Shown: piece by piece, positions 22,494-31,111 of the stretch
Layout of the letters: each line of letters begins with the position of its first letter
How positions within the stretch are numbered: the stretch's first letter is position 1
Virus record (IMG/VR): IMGVR_UViG_3300047471_000266
Location: 1-39,665 of that record
Source: a virus
Direction: 5' to 3' (one strand)
DNA: 39,665 nt
Position numbers and translations under genes: made by a program
Notes under the pieces: generated by a model
What the model saw: the letters and a program-made list of their open reading frames with translations, nothing else
Databases searched by the model: none
Told to the model about the DNA's origin: nothing

Positions 22494-22982
22494 ATGCCTA
22501 ATAAGCCATTACATGAACGGTTCTGGAGCGCCATCGAAAAGCAGCCCAACGACGGCTGCTGGCTCTGGCGCAACCTCAGCACGAACGGGTATGGATACGG
22601 CCAGATTTGGAATGACGAGACGACCAAGTTGCTGCTTGGCCATCGCATTTCGTGGGAATTGCACCACGGTTCCATTCCGAAAGGTCTGTTCGTGCTCCAT
22701 AAGTGTGACGTGCCTGCGTGTGTCAATCCTGCTCACTTGTTCCTTGGCACGCAGCGAGAAAATCTCGAAGATATGCGCCGTAAACAGCGCGGCTACGAAT
22801 TTCAACCGCGCACAGGACAAGCGAACAATAAGGCCAAGCTCACCGAGGACGACGTGAAGTTGATTCGCACGCTCTTTGACGCCGGAGGACACAGCTTGAG
22901 TGCGCTGGGCCGTCGCTTCGGCGTATTTAAGCAGACGATTCGTCAAGTGGTCCTCAGAAAGACTTGGAAACACGTTCAATGA
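22494..22982 (+). CDS. HNH homing endonuclease inserted in the capsid operon, opposite strand
   Basis: A 162-aa protein with CWLWRNLSTNGYGYG, GHRISWELHHG and LHKCDVPACVNPAHLFLG, the HNH_3 catalytic core with its His/Asn metal ligands. A C-terminal helix-turn-helix (TEDDVKLIRTLFDAGGHSL then LGRRFGVFKQTIRQV) would give DNA specificity, as in many homing endonucleases. It is transcribed against the late operon and occupies the whole space between the decoration gene and the capsid stop (its stop is at 22982, the capsid stop at 22983). Bases are more A/T-rich than neighbours, consistent with later arrival. Confidence 0.93.
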   Translation: MPNKPLHERFWSAIEKQPNDGCWLWRNLSTNGYGYGQIWNDETTKLLLGHRISWELHHGSIPKGLFVLHKCDVPACVNPAHLFLGTQRENLEDMRRKQRGYEFQPRTGQANNKAKLTEDDVKLIRTLFDAGGHSLSALGRRFGVFKQTIRQVVLRKTWKHVQ

Positions 22983-23960
22983 TCACGTAATCGCCGAGAT
23001 GACGCCCAGATGCCGGGACGCCTTCACGGTCAGGTTGCCGACGGTCATCACGCGATGGACCCGCGCCAACTGGTTCGCCGGTTCGACCGGATCTTTCATC
23101 TTCAGCCACGCGCCCTTGAGATACTCGAGCTTCAGGAAGTTGTTGTTGAGCTCGTAGAGCGTGTTGGCGGGGCAGTTCTCGTCATACACGTAGGGCTTGC
23201 CCTTGAAGGCAATCGCTTCGTTGATGAACGCGATGTCGCCGTCCTTCTTCGCATCGGCGCGATAGAGCCGCTCGACCGCCACGAGGATGCCCTCGTACCC
23301 TTCGAACGTCGCGCGATCCGAGATGAGTGCCGTCGGGACGCGCTCGGTGCCGCCCAGCGAACACTGATTGAAGATCGACGTCATGTTCGCGCGCAGCGTG
23401 TCGTAGGCCGTGCTCGTGTGCGTGCCCGTGACCTGGCGATTGCGCCAGAAGGGGAACGTCGCGCGATTGATGCCGCCGACCGTGCCGGTCGTGGGCGTGG
23501 ACGAGACGATCTTGGCGAGCCCGTCCATGTCCTTGCCCGAGTTGCCCGTGCCGTCCCCGAACAGCATGATGTCGAGCTGTTCCATCGCGGTGGACGACCC
23601 GTTCTTCAGCTTCGCGGCCACCACATCGAACTTGCGGTTCTCGACGGCGTTGCGGAGTTCCTCGAGGTCGGAGAAGACGATCGTGCCGGCGAAAATCTTC
23701 TGGTCGAACCGGGCGGCGTCGAAGACGTCGATACGGGTCGTGTCCAGCGTTTCCATCTCGCCGTAGGACTTGAACGTGGTGTTCTGCGCGTATTCGAGGG
23801 TCGCTTCGAACTGGCGCCCACCCGCGGTGGACTCCTTGAAGCCGTTTTCCCCGAAGGCGTAGAGGAGCGCCTGACTCGTGAAGATGTTGTCGGTCGGGCC
23901 GTCGGTGATGACGGCTTCCCAGGTCGAGGCGACGACCTGGCCGATATTCGGATCAGCCAT
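22983..23960 (-). CDS. Major capsid protein
   Basis: A 325-aa protein following the scaffold gene. N-terminus ADPNIGQVVASTWEAVITDG, then an extended arm, an E-loop-like segment (RRQFEATLEYAQNTTFKSYG region), a spine helix (LEELRNAVENRKFDVVAAKL) and a C-terminal strand domain (LARVHRVMTVGNLTVKASRH). Size, order and gene neighbourhood fit an HK97-fold capsid protein of the type found in podovirus-like phages. It would form the icosahedral shell around the scaffold. GAAGG lies about 11 bases upstream of the ATG. Confidence 0.88.
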   Translation of the reverse strand: MADPNIGQVVASTWEAVITDGPTDNIFTSQALLYAFGENGFKESTAGGRQFEATLEYAQNTTFKSYGEMETLDTTRIDVFDAARFDQKIFAGTIVFSDLEELRNAVENRKFDVVAAKLKNGSSTAMEQLDIMLFGDGTGNSGKDMDGLAKIVSSTPTTGTVGGINRATFPFWRNRQVTGTHTSTAYDTLRANMTSIFNQCSLGGTERVPTALISDRATFEGYEGILVAVERLYRADAKKDGDIAFINEAIAFKGKPYVYDENCPANTLYELNNNFLKLEYLKGAWLKMKDPVEPANQLARVHRVMTVGNLTVKASRHLGVISAIT

Positions 23961-23992
23961 GAGGGACCAGCCTTCGAACGCGGTTCAGGCGT

Positions 23993-24985
23993 TCAGGCTT
24001 TCCCGGCGCGCGTGAGTTCGGCTTCGATGGCGTTCTTGGCGGCGGTATTCCAGTCGAGTGGACGCCGCTTGCCGTTGGCCGTGGACCCTCGCACGACGGT
24101 GCTGCCGGGGGCCAACGCTTGGGTGGGCACCACGGGAGCGGTTGTGAGTTCAGCGAGGGTCTTGGCCCGAGTGGATTGTTCGATCGTGGGCACGTAGGCG
24201 CGGAGCGCCCGATCATAGGCGACCTGAATCGTCATCGACCGATCGGCTTGCATGAGACGAATCATCTCGGGCTTCAGGGCAACGAAATACGGTTCTTTCG
24301 CGATTTCGCTGATCTGTTGCCGCGCGATCGATTCGGCCTGTGTTTGCTGATGGCCTTTGAGGAGCGGTTCGACTTCTGACCGGAGGCCCGTCGTCGCCTT
24401 GTCCACGAAATGCTGAATAAGTTTGGCCGTCTCCTCCGCCGTATAGACGAGCGATCCGTCATCGGCGCGAAGTTTCGGTTGGGGCAACTCGTCCGTCGGG
24501 GCCGTCGCACTGGGACGGGCGGCGGGCGTCGGATCTTTCAGCAGCCCAGCGGCGCGCAGTTCGCGGCCGATGAGTTCGTAAGCGGCGACGGGATTCTGAC
24601 GGAGCGTATTCACGATCGGCGCGAGGCCGCTCGATTGCCATTCGTCAGGATTCACGCCATAAATTGACGTGAGGCGTTCGCGTTCTTTCGTGCGGGCGGA
24701 TTCGAGAATCTTCTGGTGCCGGGTGAGCGGGATCGGCCCGTCACCTGACGCCTCGCCGTCGTCAGCCGTCGCGGACGCCAGTGTCGCAGGCGCGGGCGAA
24801 GGAACCGTGGAGGCTGGTGTCGTCTCAGATCCGGAGACGGCTGCGGACGTCGCAGAGGGCGAGGCTGCGGCGGCACGGCTGGTCGCGGACGGGTCAGGCG
24901 TGGCCGACGTCGCAGCAACGCTGCTCGTCTCGGTGTCCGCTTGAATCGTTGCGACGGCCGTATCGATGTCGCCCGAAAGGCTCAT
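23993..24985 (-). CDS. Capsid scaffolding protein
   Basis: A 330-aa protein. The N-terminal 85 residues are low-complexity Ser/Thr/Ala/Pro (SAAVSGSETTPASTVPSPAP), then charged helices (RHQKILESARTKERERL; SEVEPLLKGHQQTQAESIARQ), and a basic C-terminus (GSTANGKRRPLDWNTAAKN) that would contact the capsid protein. Acidic disordered head, helical middle and basic tail just upstream of the capsid gene is the usual scaffold design. Confidence 0.82.
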   Translation of the reverse strand: MSLSGDIDTAVATIQADTETSSVAATSATPDPSATSRAAAASPSATSAAVSGSETTPASTVPSPAPATLASATADDGEASGDGPIPLTRHQKILESARTKERERLTSIYGVNPDEWQSSGLAPIVNTLRQNPVAAYELIGRELRAAGLLKDPTPAARPSATAPTDELPQPKLRADDGSLVYTAEETAKLIQHFVDKATTGLRSEVEPLLKGHQQTQAESIARQQISEIAKEPYFVALKPEMIRLMQADRSMTIQVAYDRALRAYVPTIEQSTRAKTLAELTTAPVVPTQALAPGSTVVRGSTANGKRRPLDWNTAAKNAIEAELTRAGKA

Positions 24986-25028
24986 AGAGCGCCGTGAGAA
25001 TACCGTGATTGCCCGAGACTGTCAAAAA

Positions 25029-25550
25029 TCATCGCGGTTTCTGGTAACTGCGGATGGCATGCCGGCATTCGATCCGGATGCGGTCAGGCGTCACCGACGC
25101 ACGGCACCCATCCTCGCGTTTGTTGAGGCCGCAGGCGAGACAGTAGAGGGCTTCCTGTAACTGGTAGCGGATGAGGAACCGCTTATAGGCCCAGAGCATG
25201 TGCGCTTCGAAGGCGTTGAGCGACTGCTCCTCGATTTCGCCCGTCTCAATCAGCCGTTCCTGTGGGATGCCGTGACCACTGATGCCCAGCGTGGCGGGCG
25301 GCGTCAGGCCGAACCAGAGGCCGTGCGGACAGATGAGGCCAACCTTGAGATCGTTCAGCGCGATCTCCATGCCCGACTCGCGCGTGCGCTCGCAGGAGGG
25401 ACACCAGAGTTTCGCCACCAGCGCCTTCCGGTCGAGCCACACGCGGTAGACGCGGAGCAGTCGCGCCTCATCAGCCGAGAGTTCGTAGGCCGGAACGTTG
25501 AGCGTCTCATCCTGGCCGGTCGTGACGGTCGCCGTGCTATCGGTTGCCAC
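25029..25550 (-). CDS. Zinc-binding head-region protein
   Basis: A 173-aa protein with GTG start at 25550, chosen because the upstream residues of the open frame are out-of-frame shadow of the preceding gene, which it overlaps by 14 bases. It has paired Cys sets: CPSC near residue 51, a Cys/His at CPHGLW, CLACGL near residue 144, then C.. and CRH near the end, suggesting a zinc fold. The middle is helical (LNAFEAHMLWAYKRFLIRYQ). Located between portal and scaffold; role unknown. Confidence 0.68.
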   Translation of the reverse strand: MATDSTATVTTGQDETLNVPAYELSADEARLLRVYRVWLDRKALVAKLWCPSCERTRESGMEIALNDLKVGLICPHGLWFGLTPPATLGISGHGIPQERLIETGEIEEQSLNAFEAHMLWAYKRFLIRYQLQEALYCLACGLNKREDGCRASVTPDRIRIECRHAIRSYQKPR

Positions 25551-26001
25551 TGATGGCCTCCAACTCCGAGACGGTGAGCCCCAACCGCACCGAGGCTTCC
25601 TCACGGCGGACTTTCTGTTCGGCTGGGGACAAGGCCGCCATCGGACGCGGGTCGTGTCCCGGCGCCGATCCGATGTCCCATGTCACCGTCACGGGGGACT
25701 TGTCGGTGCCTGGCACGGGGACATGATGCACGCGGTTCTCGAAGCCACGCGCGGCACATTCGGCGCGATATTGCGACTTGGTTTCGATCCAGACGGGTTG
25801 TGTGTCGAGATTCTCGACCCAGCGCGGGCCGCCCCAGAGCGTGTCTCCGTAGACCGTGGGTGAGGTCGGGCCGATAGGATCGGGACGATGGCCGAGCTGG
25901 CCACAGTCGGAGCAGCGGAGCGGCTGGCCATCTTCCGAGAGGCCCGAAAACGCGCCATGCGCGTCACAGACCCACGTTTTCCACACGAATCGGCGTCTCA
26001 T
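25537..26001 (-). CDS. Head-region hypothetical protein with Cys pair
   Basis: A 154-aa protein. ATG 26001 overlaps the portal stop (ATGA), so it is translationally coupled to the portal. N-terminus MRRRFVWKTWVCDAHGAFSG, then CSDCGQLGHRPD: a C...CxxC cluster that could hold zinc. The C-terminus is a charged helical tail (LSPAEQKVRREEASVRLGLT). A similar short protein after the portal occurs in related short-tailed phages, role unknown. Confidence 0.72.
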   Translation of the reverse strand: MRRRFVWKTWVCDAHGAFSGLSEDGQPLRCSDCGQLGHRPDPIGPTSPTVYGDTLWGGPRWVENLDTQPVWIETKSQYRAECAARGFENRVHHVPVPGTDKSPVTVTWDIGSAPGHDPRPMAALSPAEQKVRREEASVRLGLTVSELEAISGNR

Positions 26002-28175
26002 GCGAGGGGCGGCGGTCCGCTCCGCTCGCCCGTTCGGTCGGCCTGATGCTGGACGATGGGCGCCATCTTTTCGGCCCCGCCCGGATGCGGGAGTTGGCGC
26101 GTGCGGCCCCGCGGCTGGGGTCCGGGCGGCACGGCTTGGGGCGCGGGCGCCGACTGAGGCGTCGGCGGCTGCGCCGGGGGCAACGGATGGCCTGTCGCCG
26201 CGGCGACCGTCTGCGTGACCGTGTCGGGACTGATGATGAGACCGAACTGCCGCAGGAGTTCGATGACGCTCGCGTCTTGCAGATCCTCGGCCTTGAGTGA
26301 AATGGTCGGCTTGGGCGGATCGGGCGGCGCTTGCGGAATCTGCGGGATCACAAACGTCGCTGGATCGAGCGAGAACCGCTCGCACACATACGACAGGAAC
26401 GCCACGCGGTTGAAGTGCGGATCGCGCGCGAGCATGTTGTAGGCGTTCAGCAGCCGCGTCTGTTCGGCCGCCGCATCCTCGCGCATGGACGAATCCGGCT
26501 TGATTGAGAACAGGAACCGCATGGGCGTCGGATCTTGCGCCGCCTGCTGCCACGTCGCCCAGCCGTCGGGGCCGAGAATGGGGAGCAGGTCGGCCTGATC
26601 CGCGAACATCTCGAGGAGCGCCGCCAGTTTTTCCGCGCCGGCCGCATACCAGGCCAGCACGTTATTGCGTTCCTTGGTGAGCCGCGTGTCGGTCGCCTGC
26701 TGAATGAGCGACAACTCAGTGGCGGTCTTCGATCCGCTCGCGACGACGGATTGCTGATTGGCCCCGAGCGCCCAGAGGCGGTCGATGTCCTGCTGGGTGA
26801 TGTTATTGAACTCAAAGTTTTCGCGCTGGAAGACCGACATGCCGATGGGCTTCACGGCGAGGTTCGGATCGCCCTTGATCGGGATGATTTCCTGAATCTC
26901 TCCGCTCACCATCTTATCGACCACGGTTTTGTCGACCATGTTCGTGTCGACGCCGCGCTGCGGGAGGCTGCGCCGCTTCTGGAGCATCATCTGCGTGCGG
27001 CCGAGCGAGAGTTCATCGGACGCGGCCCGCGAAATGGTGCAATCGGACGGCGCATAGGCCGATCCGGTCATCGGTCGGATGGATAAGAGGTGAATCGGGT
27101 TGCCGCGCAGGCCCTTGACGACGCGGCCGGCGCGATCGAGCGTCTGAAACGGCGAGGGTTCATGCACGGCGACCGTCGGTTGCATTTTGTCGGAGGCCAT
27201 GAGGACGAGTCGGCGGTAAATCTCGGGATTCTGGACCGTCGAATCGTAGACCGACGCCCGATACCAGATGACGTAGGCGTGCGAGCACTCGGAGAGGAAC
27301 TCCGAATCGTTTGGGGACGACAACGTATCGCCCACCGGGCCGACACCGAGAGATTTGCGCGGCAAGAGCCGCTGATCGGCGGCCTGATCCTGGTCCAGGT
27401 CCACTTCGTAGCCGAGCCACGGGGCTTTGGCCCAGTCGGTGGACCGAAACTGCGCCGGAATGAGCAGTTTTTCTGGTTCGATCCGGTCCCAGTAGAACCG
27501 GCACCAGAGTTTCTGCGGCACGGCCTGCATCGGGGGCGGCGCTTGCGGCTGAAACGGCGTGCCCGCGAGTGGACCGGGAGGCATCACCGGACCAGAACTC
27601 GTGATGCCAGCGAGAGGAGGCCCAGACGGCGCGGCCGGCGGCGCCGCGACCGGCATCTGGACGTTCGTCGTCACGGCCTCATAGCCGAGGACGGAGGCGC
27701 CAAAACCGGCCGGGCACAGATGGTCGAGGAGGAGCGTATCAACCAACGCCTCGGCGTCAATTTCGTGCGGGCCGAGGTAGTAATTGACGACTTCGCCCAC
27801 GAGAGACGCCCGTTCGATCGTCGGCGGCTGATTCATGCCGCGCTTGGGCGCGACGACGACGGTGGGTGTTTGGAAAAAGAGTTGCGCCTTCTTCTGCTCA
27901 GTCTGGTAGAAGTCGACGTTGACGCTAATCGTCTCACGCGATCGCACGCCAAAGAACTTGGGCGACTCGCCGCGATAGCGCGACAGGTTCGCCTTCCAGC
28001 TCGGCAGTTCTTTCTTGCGCCGCTTCTGCGCGTCGGTGACTTGATCTTTCCAGAAGGCCTCGCTGCCCACGCCCTGCATCGGCACGGGCACCTTCAGCGT
28101 CGGGGCGGCGTCGGGATCAACTTCGACGCTCGTCGCGCCGTCAGGACTATTCGGAGGCGTCGGAACGACGGCCAT
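25998..28175 (-). CDS. Portal protein
   Basis: A 725-aa protein. It has the size and features of podovirus portals: an N-terminal part with KDQVTDAQKRRKKELPSWKAN and the virion-core strands (ETISVNVDFYQTEQKKAQLF), a Pro/Gly-rich insert at about residues 175-235, a clip/stem region with charged strands, the long helix region with TATELSLIQQATDTRLTKER, and a Pro/Gln-rich C-terminal tail. Twelve copies would form the DNA entry ring at the capsid vertex and bind the terminase and the adaptor. It follows the large terminase gene by 12 bases. Family is certain by context; close relatives are not named. Confidence 0.9.
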   Translation of the reverse strand: MAVVPTPPNSPDGATSVEVDPDAAPTLKVPVPMQGVGSEAFWKDQVTDAQKRRKKELPSWKANLSRYRGESPKFFGVRSRETISVNVDFYQTEQKKAQLFFQTPTVVVAPKRGMNQPPTIERASLVGEVVNYYLGPHEIDAEALVDTLLLDHLCPAGFGASVLGYEAVTTNVQMPVAAPPAAPSGPPLAGITSSGPVMPPGPLAGTPFQPQAPPPMQAVPQKLWCRFYWDRIEPEKLLIPAQFRSTDWAKAPWLGYEVDLDQDQAADQRLLPRKSLGVGPVGDTLSSPNDSEFLSECSHAYVIWYRASVYDSTVQNPEIYRRLVLMASDKMQPTVAVHEPSPFQTLDRAGRVVKGLRGNPIHLLSIRPMTGSAYAPSDCTISRAASDELSLGRTQMMLQKRRSLPQRGVDTNMVDKTVVDKMVSGEIQEIIPIKGDPNLAVKPIGMSVFQRENFEFNNITQQDIDRLWALGANQQSVVASGSKTATELSLIQQATDTRLTKERNNVLAWYAAGAEKLAALLEMFADQADLLPILGPDGWATWQQAAQDPTPMRFLFSIKPDSSMREDAAAEQTRLLNAYNMLARDPHFNRVAFLSYVCERFSLDPATFVIPQIPQAPPDPPKPTISLKAEDLQDASVIELLRQFGLIISPDTVTQTVAAATGHPLPPAQPPTPQSAPAPQAVPPGPQPRGRTRQLPHPGGAEKMAPIVQHQADRTGERSGPPPLA

Positions 28176-28187
28176 GCGTGGCGGCGA

Positions 28188-29807
28188 TTATACGCCGTCT
28201 GCGGCGGAAGCCCGCAAGGCATCAATCTCGGCGCCGAGTGATCCCTCCGGATACGTCACCTCGGCGGCGCGGTCGTAGGGCGACGGGCGACTCATGCAGA
28301 AGTAGCGGGCCTCATCGAGCGCGTGGTCATCGCCGGTCGTATCCACATCTTCCGGATTGACCGGATCGGATTGGGCCAAGGGCAGCGTGCGACGGAAGTA
28401 GCGGCAGGACGGATCGACCGTGAGCCACGGATGGCCCGTGCCGTCATCGCGCAGAAACGACCGCAGCCGCTCCCAGCCATTCTGCCGGTCGCTCACACTG
28501 GGCCGAAAGCGGAGACGCCCGCGGTCGATCGTCGCGAACTGTTCGGCAATCGACTCGCCCAACTTGTCCTGCGTCTTGGCAAAGAGCGCCCGGTCGCAAA
28601 TGGAGTAGCGATACTGCTCGAGGTCGAGTCCCAAATCCTTATCGCGCGCCAACACCAGCGCGGCCACCTCGGCCACGTCCTTGTCCTGAAACTTCATCTC
28701 GCTCACCCGATGCAGATGCCCGTCAGGCAGAATCAGCCACCAACCGACGCACCCCGGCTGCGTCCGGCCCCAGTCCATCGACCGACCCCATTCGGCCGTC
28801 CGGACCGCCGACCGATCGACCTCGGCCACATGCCACGGGGCCCCGGCCTTCGTCTCGCGCCAGGTCGAAAAAAACTGCCCCGCCAGCACGGTCCAGTCCG
28901 CGTGCCGGAGCTGCTGATACCGCACGGGATTATCCAAATGCGTGAGCGCCAACTGCGCCCCATAGCCGGCCCCGAGATACGGGTTGTCCTCGAGCGTCGA
29001 CAGAATCGCCACCCAGAATCGCGGGTCATAGTGGACGCGGGCCTCGGGCACCAGCTCAAAGTTCGGCGTATGGTGAATGAACATGTCGGCCAAGATCCGC
29101 GCCGACGCGCCGCCAGGATTCGTTAACGGCCGAAACCACGGGCCGCCCGCCGCCAAGACCGACGCCTTCGATGACCGCGCGCGAGACGCCACCTGAAAGA
29201 GCGGCCCCGGCTGAAACGTGGAGGCCTCATCGGGCACCACATCGTCATACTCGGTCGAGAGATACTTATCCAGGTCGTTCACGTCATCCAAGTGTCCGCA
29301 CTTGATGAGCGCATTCGTCTTCGGAAACCGCATGATGCGGGCCGCACTCCGAAACTCCACCCCAATCCCCAACTCATTCAACCGCCGCGCATCTTCCTCC
29401 ATGCGCAGCAGATGCGTGCTCTCGAGCTCCGGAAACGTCCGCCGCAAGAGCAACCCCTCATACCCCTCGAGCGTCATCGCCCGCCGATACATCGACCATC
29501 GCCCAAAGAGGCTCTTGGTCGTCCCGGCCGCCCCGCCCCCCAGCACATTGAACGCACTCCCGTCGCTCTCCCCCGGCCGGTGCTGCCGCTCCATCTCCAC
29601 CTGAATCGGCAACGGCACATAGATCCACACCCACGCGCCGCGCACCTCCGCCCCCATCGCATACCGCTGCTGCGCCGAGAGACACGCCGGCGTCTTACAC
29701 CAGTAATGCGCCCCAAACCGATACAGCCCGCCCTGACACCAACAACACTTCGCCACCCCATGTGGCACTGGTTCGATGGGCTCAGGAGACAGACCGACGT
29801 CACTCAC
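28188..29807 (-). CDS. terL: Large terminase subunit (ATPase and nuclease)
   Basis: A 539-aa DNA-packaging motor. GTG 29807 is chosen because it overlaps the lipoprotein stop as GTGA; a longer frame starting at 29870 lies inside that gene. Residues 21-42 hold a Cys cluster (CCWC, then WCKTPAC), a possible zinc knuckle. Walker A GGGAAGTTKS at 90-99, Walker B YDDVVPDEAS at 187-196 (D193, E194), coupling motif TNPGG near 230. Nuclease acids: D345 in SMDWGR, D405 in SICDRALF, D493/D494 in TGDDHALDEARY. It takes DNA from TerS and drives it through the portal. Confidence 0.93.
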   Translation of the reverse strand: MSDVGLSPEPIEPVPHGVAKCCWCQGGLYRFGAHYWCKTPACLSAQQRYAMGAEVRGAWVWIYVPLPIQVEMERQHRPGESDGSAFNVLGGGAAGTTKSLFGRWSMYRRAMTLEGYEGLLLRRTFPELESTHLLRMEEDARRLNELGIGVEFRSAARIMRFPKTNALIKCGHLDDVNDLDKYLSTEYDDVVPDEASTFQPGPLFQVASRARSSKASVLAAGGPWFRPLTNPGGASARILADMFIHHTPNFELVPEARVHYDPRFWVAILSTLEDNPYLGAGYGAQLALTHLDNPVRYQQLRHADWTVLAGQFFSTWRETKAGAPWHVAEVDRSAVRTAEWGRSMDWGRTQPGCVGWWLILPDGHLHRVSEMKFQDKDVAEVAALVLARDKDLGLDLEQYRYSICDRALFAKTQDKLGESIAEQFATIDRGRLRFRPSVSDRQNGWERLRSFLRDDGTGHPWLTVDPSCRYFRRTLPLAQSDPVNPEDVDTTGDDHALDEARYFCMSRPSPYDRAAEVTYPEGSLGAEIDALRASAADGV

Positions 29808-30118
29808 CGCGCACACCCAAATGCCCCGCGCGCCGCCCCGCCCGGCATCTGCATAAACCACGTCGCACACCCCACAACCGGCGTCACCACGAGCCCAGGC
29901 ACCTCACTCGTCTCCACCGCCGCCGTCCAGAACCCGGAGGCTATGAAGGAGTCCACCCCGCCCGCCTCGACCTTCGCACTCCCGCCCGCCGACACGTTCA
30001 CCGTATACGTCACCGCATACCGCGTCGGCCGCATCGGCGAACACCCCGTCACCGACGCAATCACCCACGCCGCAATCAACCCAAAGAGAATCGCCTTCAC
30101 CAGTTCTTCCCTACTCAT
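29804..30118 (-). CDS. Small lipoprotein upstream of TerL
   Basis: A 104-aa protein. ATG 30118 lies inside the stop region of the previous gene (ATGAGTAG). The signal sequence LVKAILFGLIAAWVIASVTGC has a lipobox VTGC, so a lipid-anchored protein is expected. The mature part is beta-rich (RYAVTYTVNVSAGGSAKVEAG) and Gly-rich near the end. It is translationally coupled to terL, an unusual place for an envelope protein; it could be an outer-membrane lysis protein or receptor-blocking protein. Confidence 0.7.
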   Translation of the reverse strand: MSREELVKAILFGLIAAWVIASVTGCSPMRPTRYAVTYTVNVSAGGSAKVEAGGVDSFIASGFWTAAVETSEVPGLVVTPVVGCATWFMQMPGGAARGAFGCAR

Positions 30119-30287
30119 CCCCCACCTCCGCCGCCTTCCCCAACATCCCCATCTCCCCCAACCACACCCCATACTTCCCCACCGCCCGCCGCACCGACTC
30201 ACTCTTCGTCAACCCCACCTCCGCCTGTATCCGCTCCAGTAACACTACCGTCCCCTTATCCACCACTACCGTCATCCTGATCGCCAT
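30111..30287 (-). CDS. Ribbon-helix-helix DNA-binding protein
   Basis: A 58-aa protein, ATG 30287 to TAG 30111. The order strand (MTVVVDKGTVVLLERI), helix (QAEVGLTKSESVRRAVGKYG) fits a MetJ/Arc-type ribbon-helix-helix fold with the conserved pattern of a short basic strand, a Ser-rich turn and a second helix; these act as dimers on operator DNA. A Gly-rich acidic tail follows. The DNA is extremely G-rich on the coding strand. It sits between terS and terL and could regulate the late operon; the target is unknown. Confidence 0.72.
   Translation of the reverse strand: MAIRMTVVVDKGTVVLLERIQAEVGLTKSESVRRAVGKYGVWLGEMGMLGKAAEVGDE
30138..30180 (-). other. G-quadruplex motif on the coding strand
   Basis: On the minus strand, five tracts of four or more G (complements of C runs at 30138-30141, 30147-30150, 30155-30159, 30167-30170 and 30177-30180) are spaced by 4-7 bases; a sixth lies at 30119-30123. 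This strongly fits G4-N(1-7) quadruplex rules. It is in the 3' part of the ribbon-helix-helix gene, just before the lipoprotein and terL starts. Confidence 0.65.
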
Positions 30288-30297
30288 AGCGCACAGA

Positions 30298-30492
30298 CTA
30301 CCACTGATTACGCATCAGTGTGTGTGAAGCGTGCAGGAGGAAAAATTGTGCGGGGAGGACAGGCCGTGGCCGGGGCCGGGTCCCTCGGCGGGATCTCCGC
30401 GCCCGCAACCGGCCACGTTCGGTCAGGACGCGACCATCCGGCCGGACCATAGCCGAGTGGCCCTCCTGCGTCGTGCGCGTGCCGTAGGGCAT
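30298..30492 (-). CDS. Possible small basic protein
   Basis: A 64-aa frame that fills most of the gap between terS and the ribbon-helix-helix gene. AGGGCGG lies about 7 bases upstream of ATG 30492, and the spacing to both neighbours (18 and 10 bases) is right for this operon. The sequence is Arg-rich (GRLRARRSRRGTRPRPRP), which can also arise from non-coding GC-rich DNA, so the call is weak. If it is not a gene, the 30288-30510 gap holds only an imperfect hairpin (CGTGGCCGG 30365-30373 with CCGGCCACG 30409-30417). Confidence 0.35.
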   Translation of the reverse strand: MPYGTRTTQEGHSAMVRPDGRVLTERGRLRARRSRRGTRPRPRPVLPAQFFLLHASHTLMRNQW

Positions 30493-30510
30493 CGTAGGCC
30501 GCCCTGGCGC

Positions 30511-31038
30511 CTACTCTGCGTCTGGCTCAGACTGGGCGCGGAGGGTATCAGCGATGGCGGCGGTCAGCGCCGCGCCGAGATCTTGTCGGTCGATTGACAC
30601 CACAAGGGCTTGTGGTTCAGTCACTTGCGGCGTTGTGTCAATTTCTTGACTGCGGATTGCGCCTGTTTCGGGCAAGGTCTGATAATGGCCGTTATGGTTA
30701 GCGTCTGATGGGGCCTCGAGCCGCTCAGCCGTGACCGTTTTCACCGCATCCCACGGGTTCGGGCCTAGAGGCTGAGCCCCAGTGCCGATCATCACAATCA
30801 CCTGGCTGCTAGTGAGCTGACCCACAACCTCGGTCGGCACCAGGCGAGCGCAGATCTGGTAGAACGCCGTTTGATTCTTGGCCTTGGCCCCCCACGCGGC
30901 TAGAGCCTTCCAACCGCCGTTCGCTTGAAAGGCCCTGAGCAGGGCGTCACGGAAACTCGCGTTATAGCGGTTAGGGACGCCTGGAGTGCGACCACGACCG
31001 AGGGTGAGGTTGGCGATATTGCCGTGAGGGTTAGCCAT
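30511..31038 (-). CDS. Small terminase subunit-like protein
   Basis: A 175-aa protein. The N-terminus GRGRTPGVPNRYNASFRDAL then FYQICARLVPTEVVG is the pattern of phage terminase small-subunit-like proteins that begin with a GRPKGxxN motif and a helical LxKxxP segment. The rest is polar, with an acidic C-terminus. It is the first gene of the late leftward operon, directly downstream of the repeat region, and TerL follows within three small genes. It would bind packaging-site DNA and recruit TerL. Ribosome site weak (TTGAAAG). Confidence 0.65.
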   Translation of the reverse strand: MANPHGNIANLTLGRGRTPGVPNRYNASFRDALLRAFQANGGWKALAAWGAKAKNQTAFYQICARLVPTEVVGQLTSSQVIVMIGTGAQPLGPNPWDAVKTVTAERLEAPSDANHNGHYQTLPETGAIRSQEIDTTPQVTEPQALVVSIDRQDLGAALTAAIADTLRAQSEPDAE

Positions 31039-31111
31039 TACAGACTTTCAATCGGAAGTTTGTCGGATTCTAACAAAGAGCGGCTGTGTAGTTCTTACAC
31101 TCTTCCAGACA

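Noticed and set aside
27090-28241. 383-aa plus frame opposite the portal gene
   Set aside because: Shadow of the portal in GC-rich DNA; Arg-rich and no start signals.
28188-29870. Longer TerL start at 29870
   Set aside because: The extra 21 residues lie inside the lipoprotein gene; GTG 29807 in GTGA overlap fits the coupling used throughout the operon.
29292-30242. 316-aa plus frame opposite TerL, the lipoprotein and the ribbon-helix-helix gene
   Set aside because: Pro/His/Arg-rich shadow caused by the C-rich strand; the minus-strand genes carry clear motifs.
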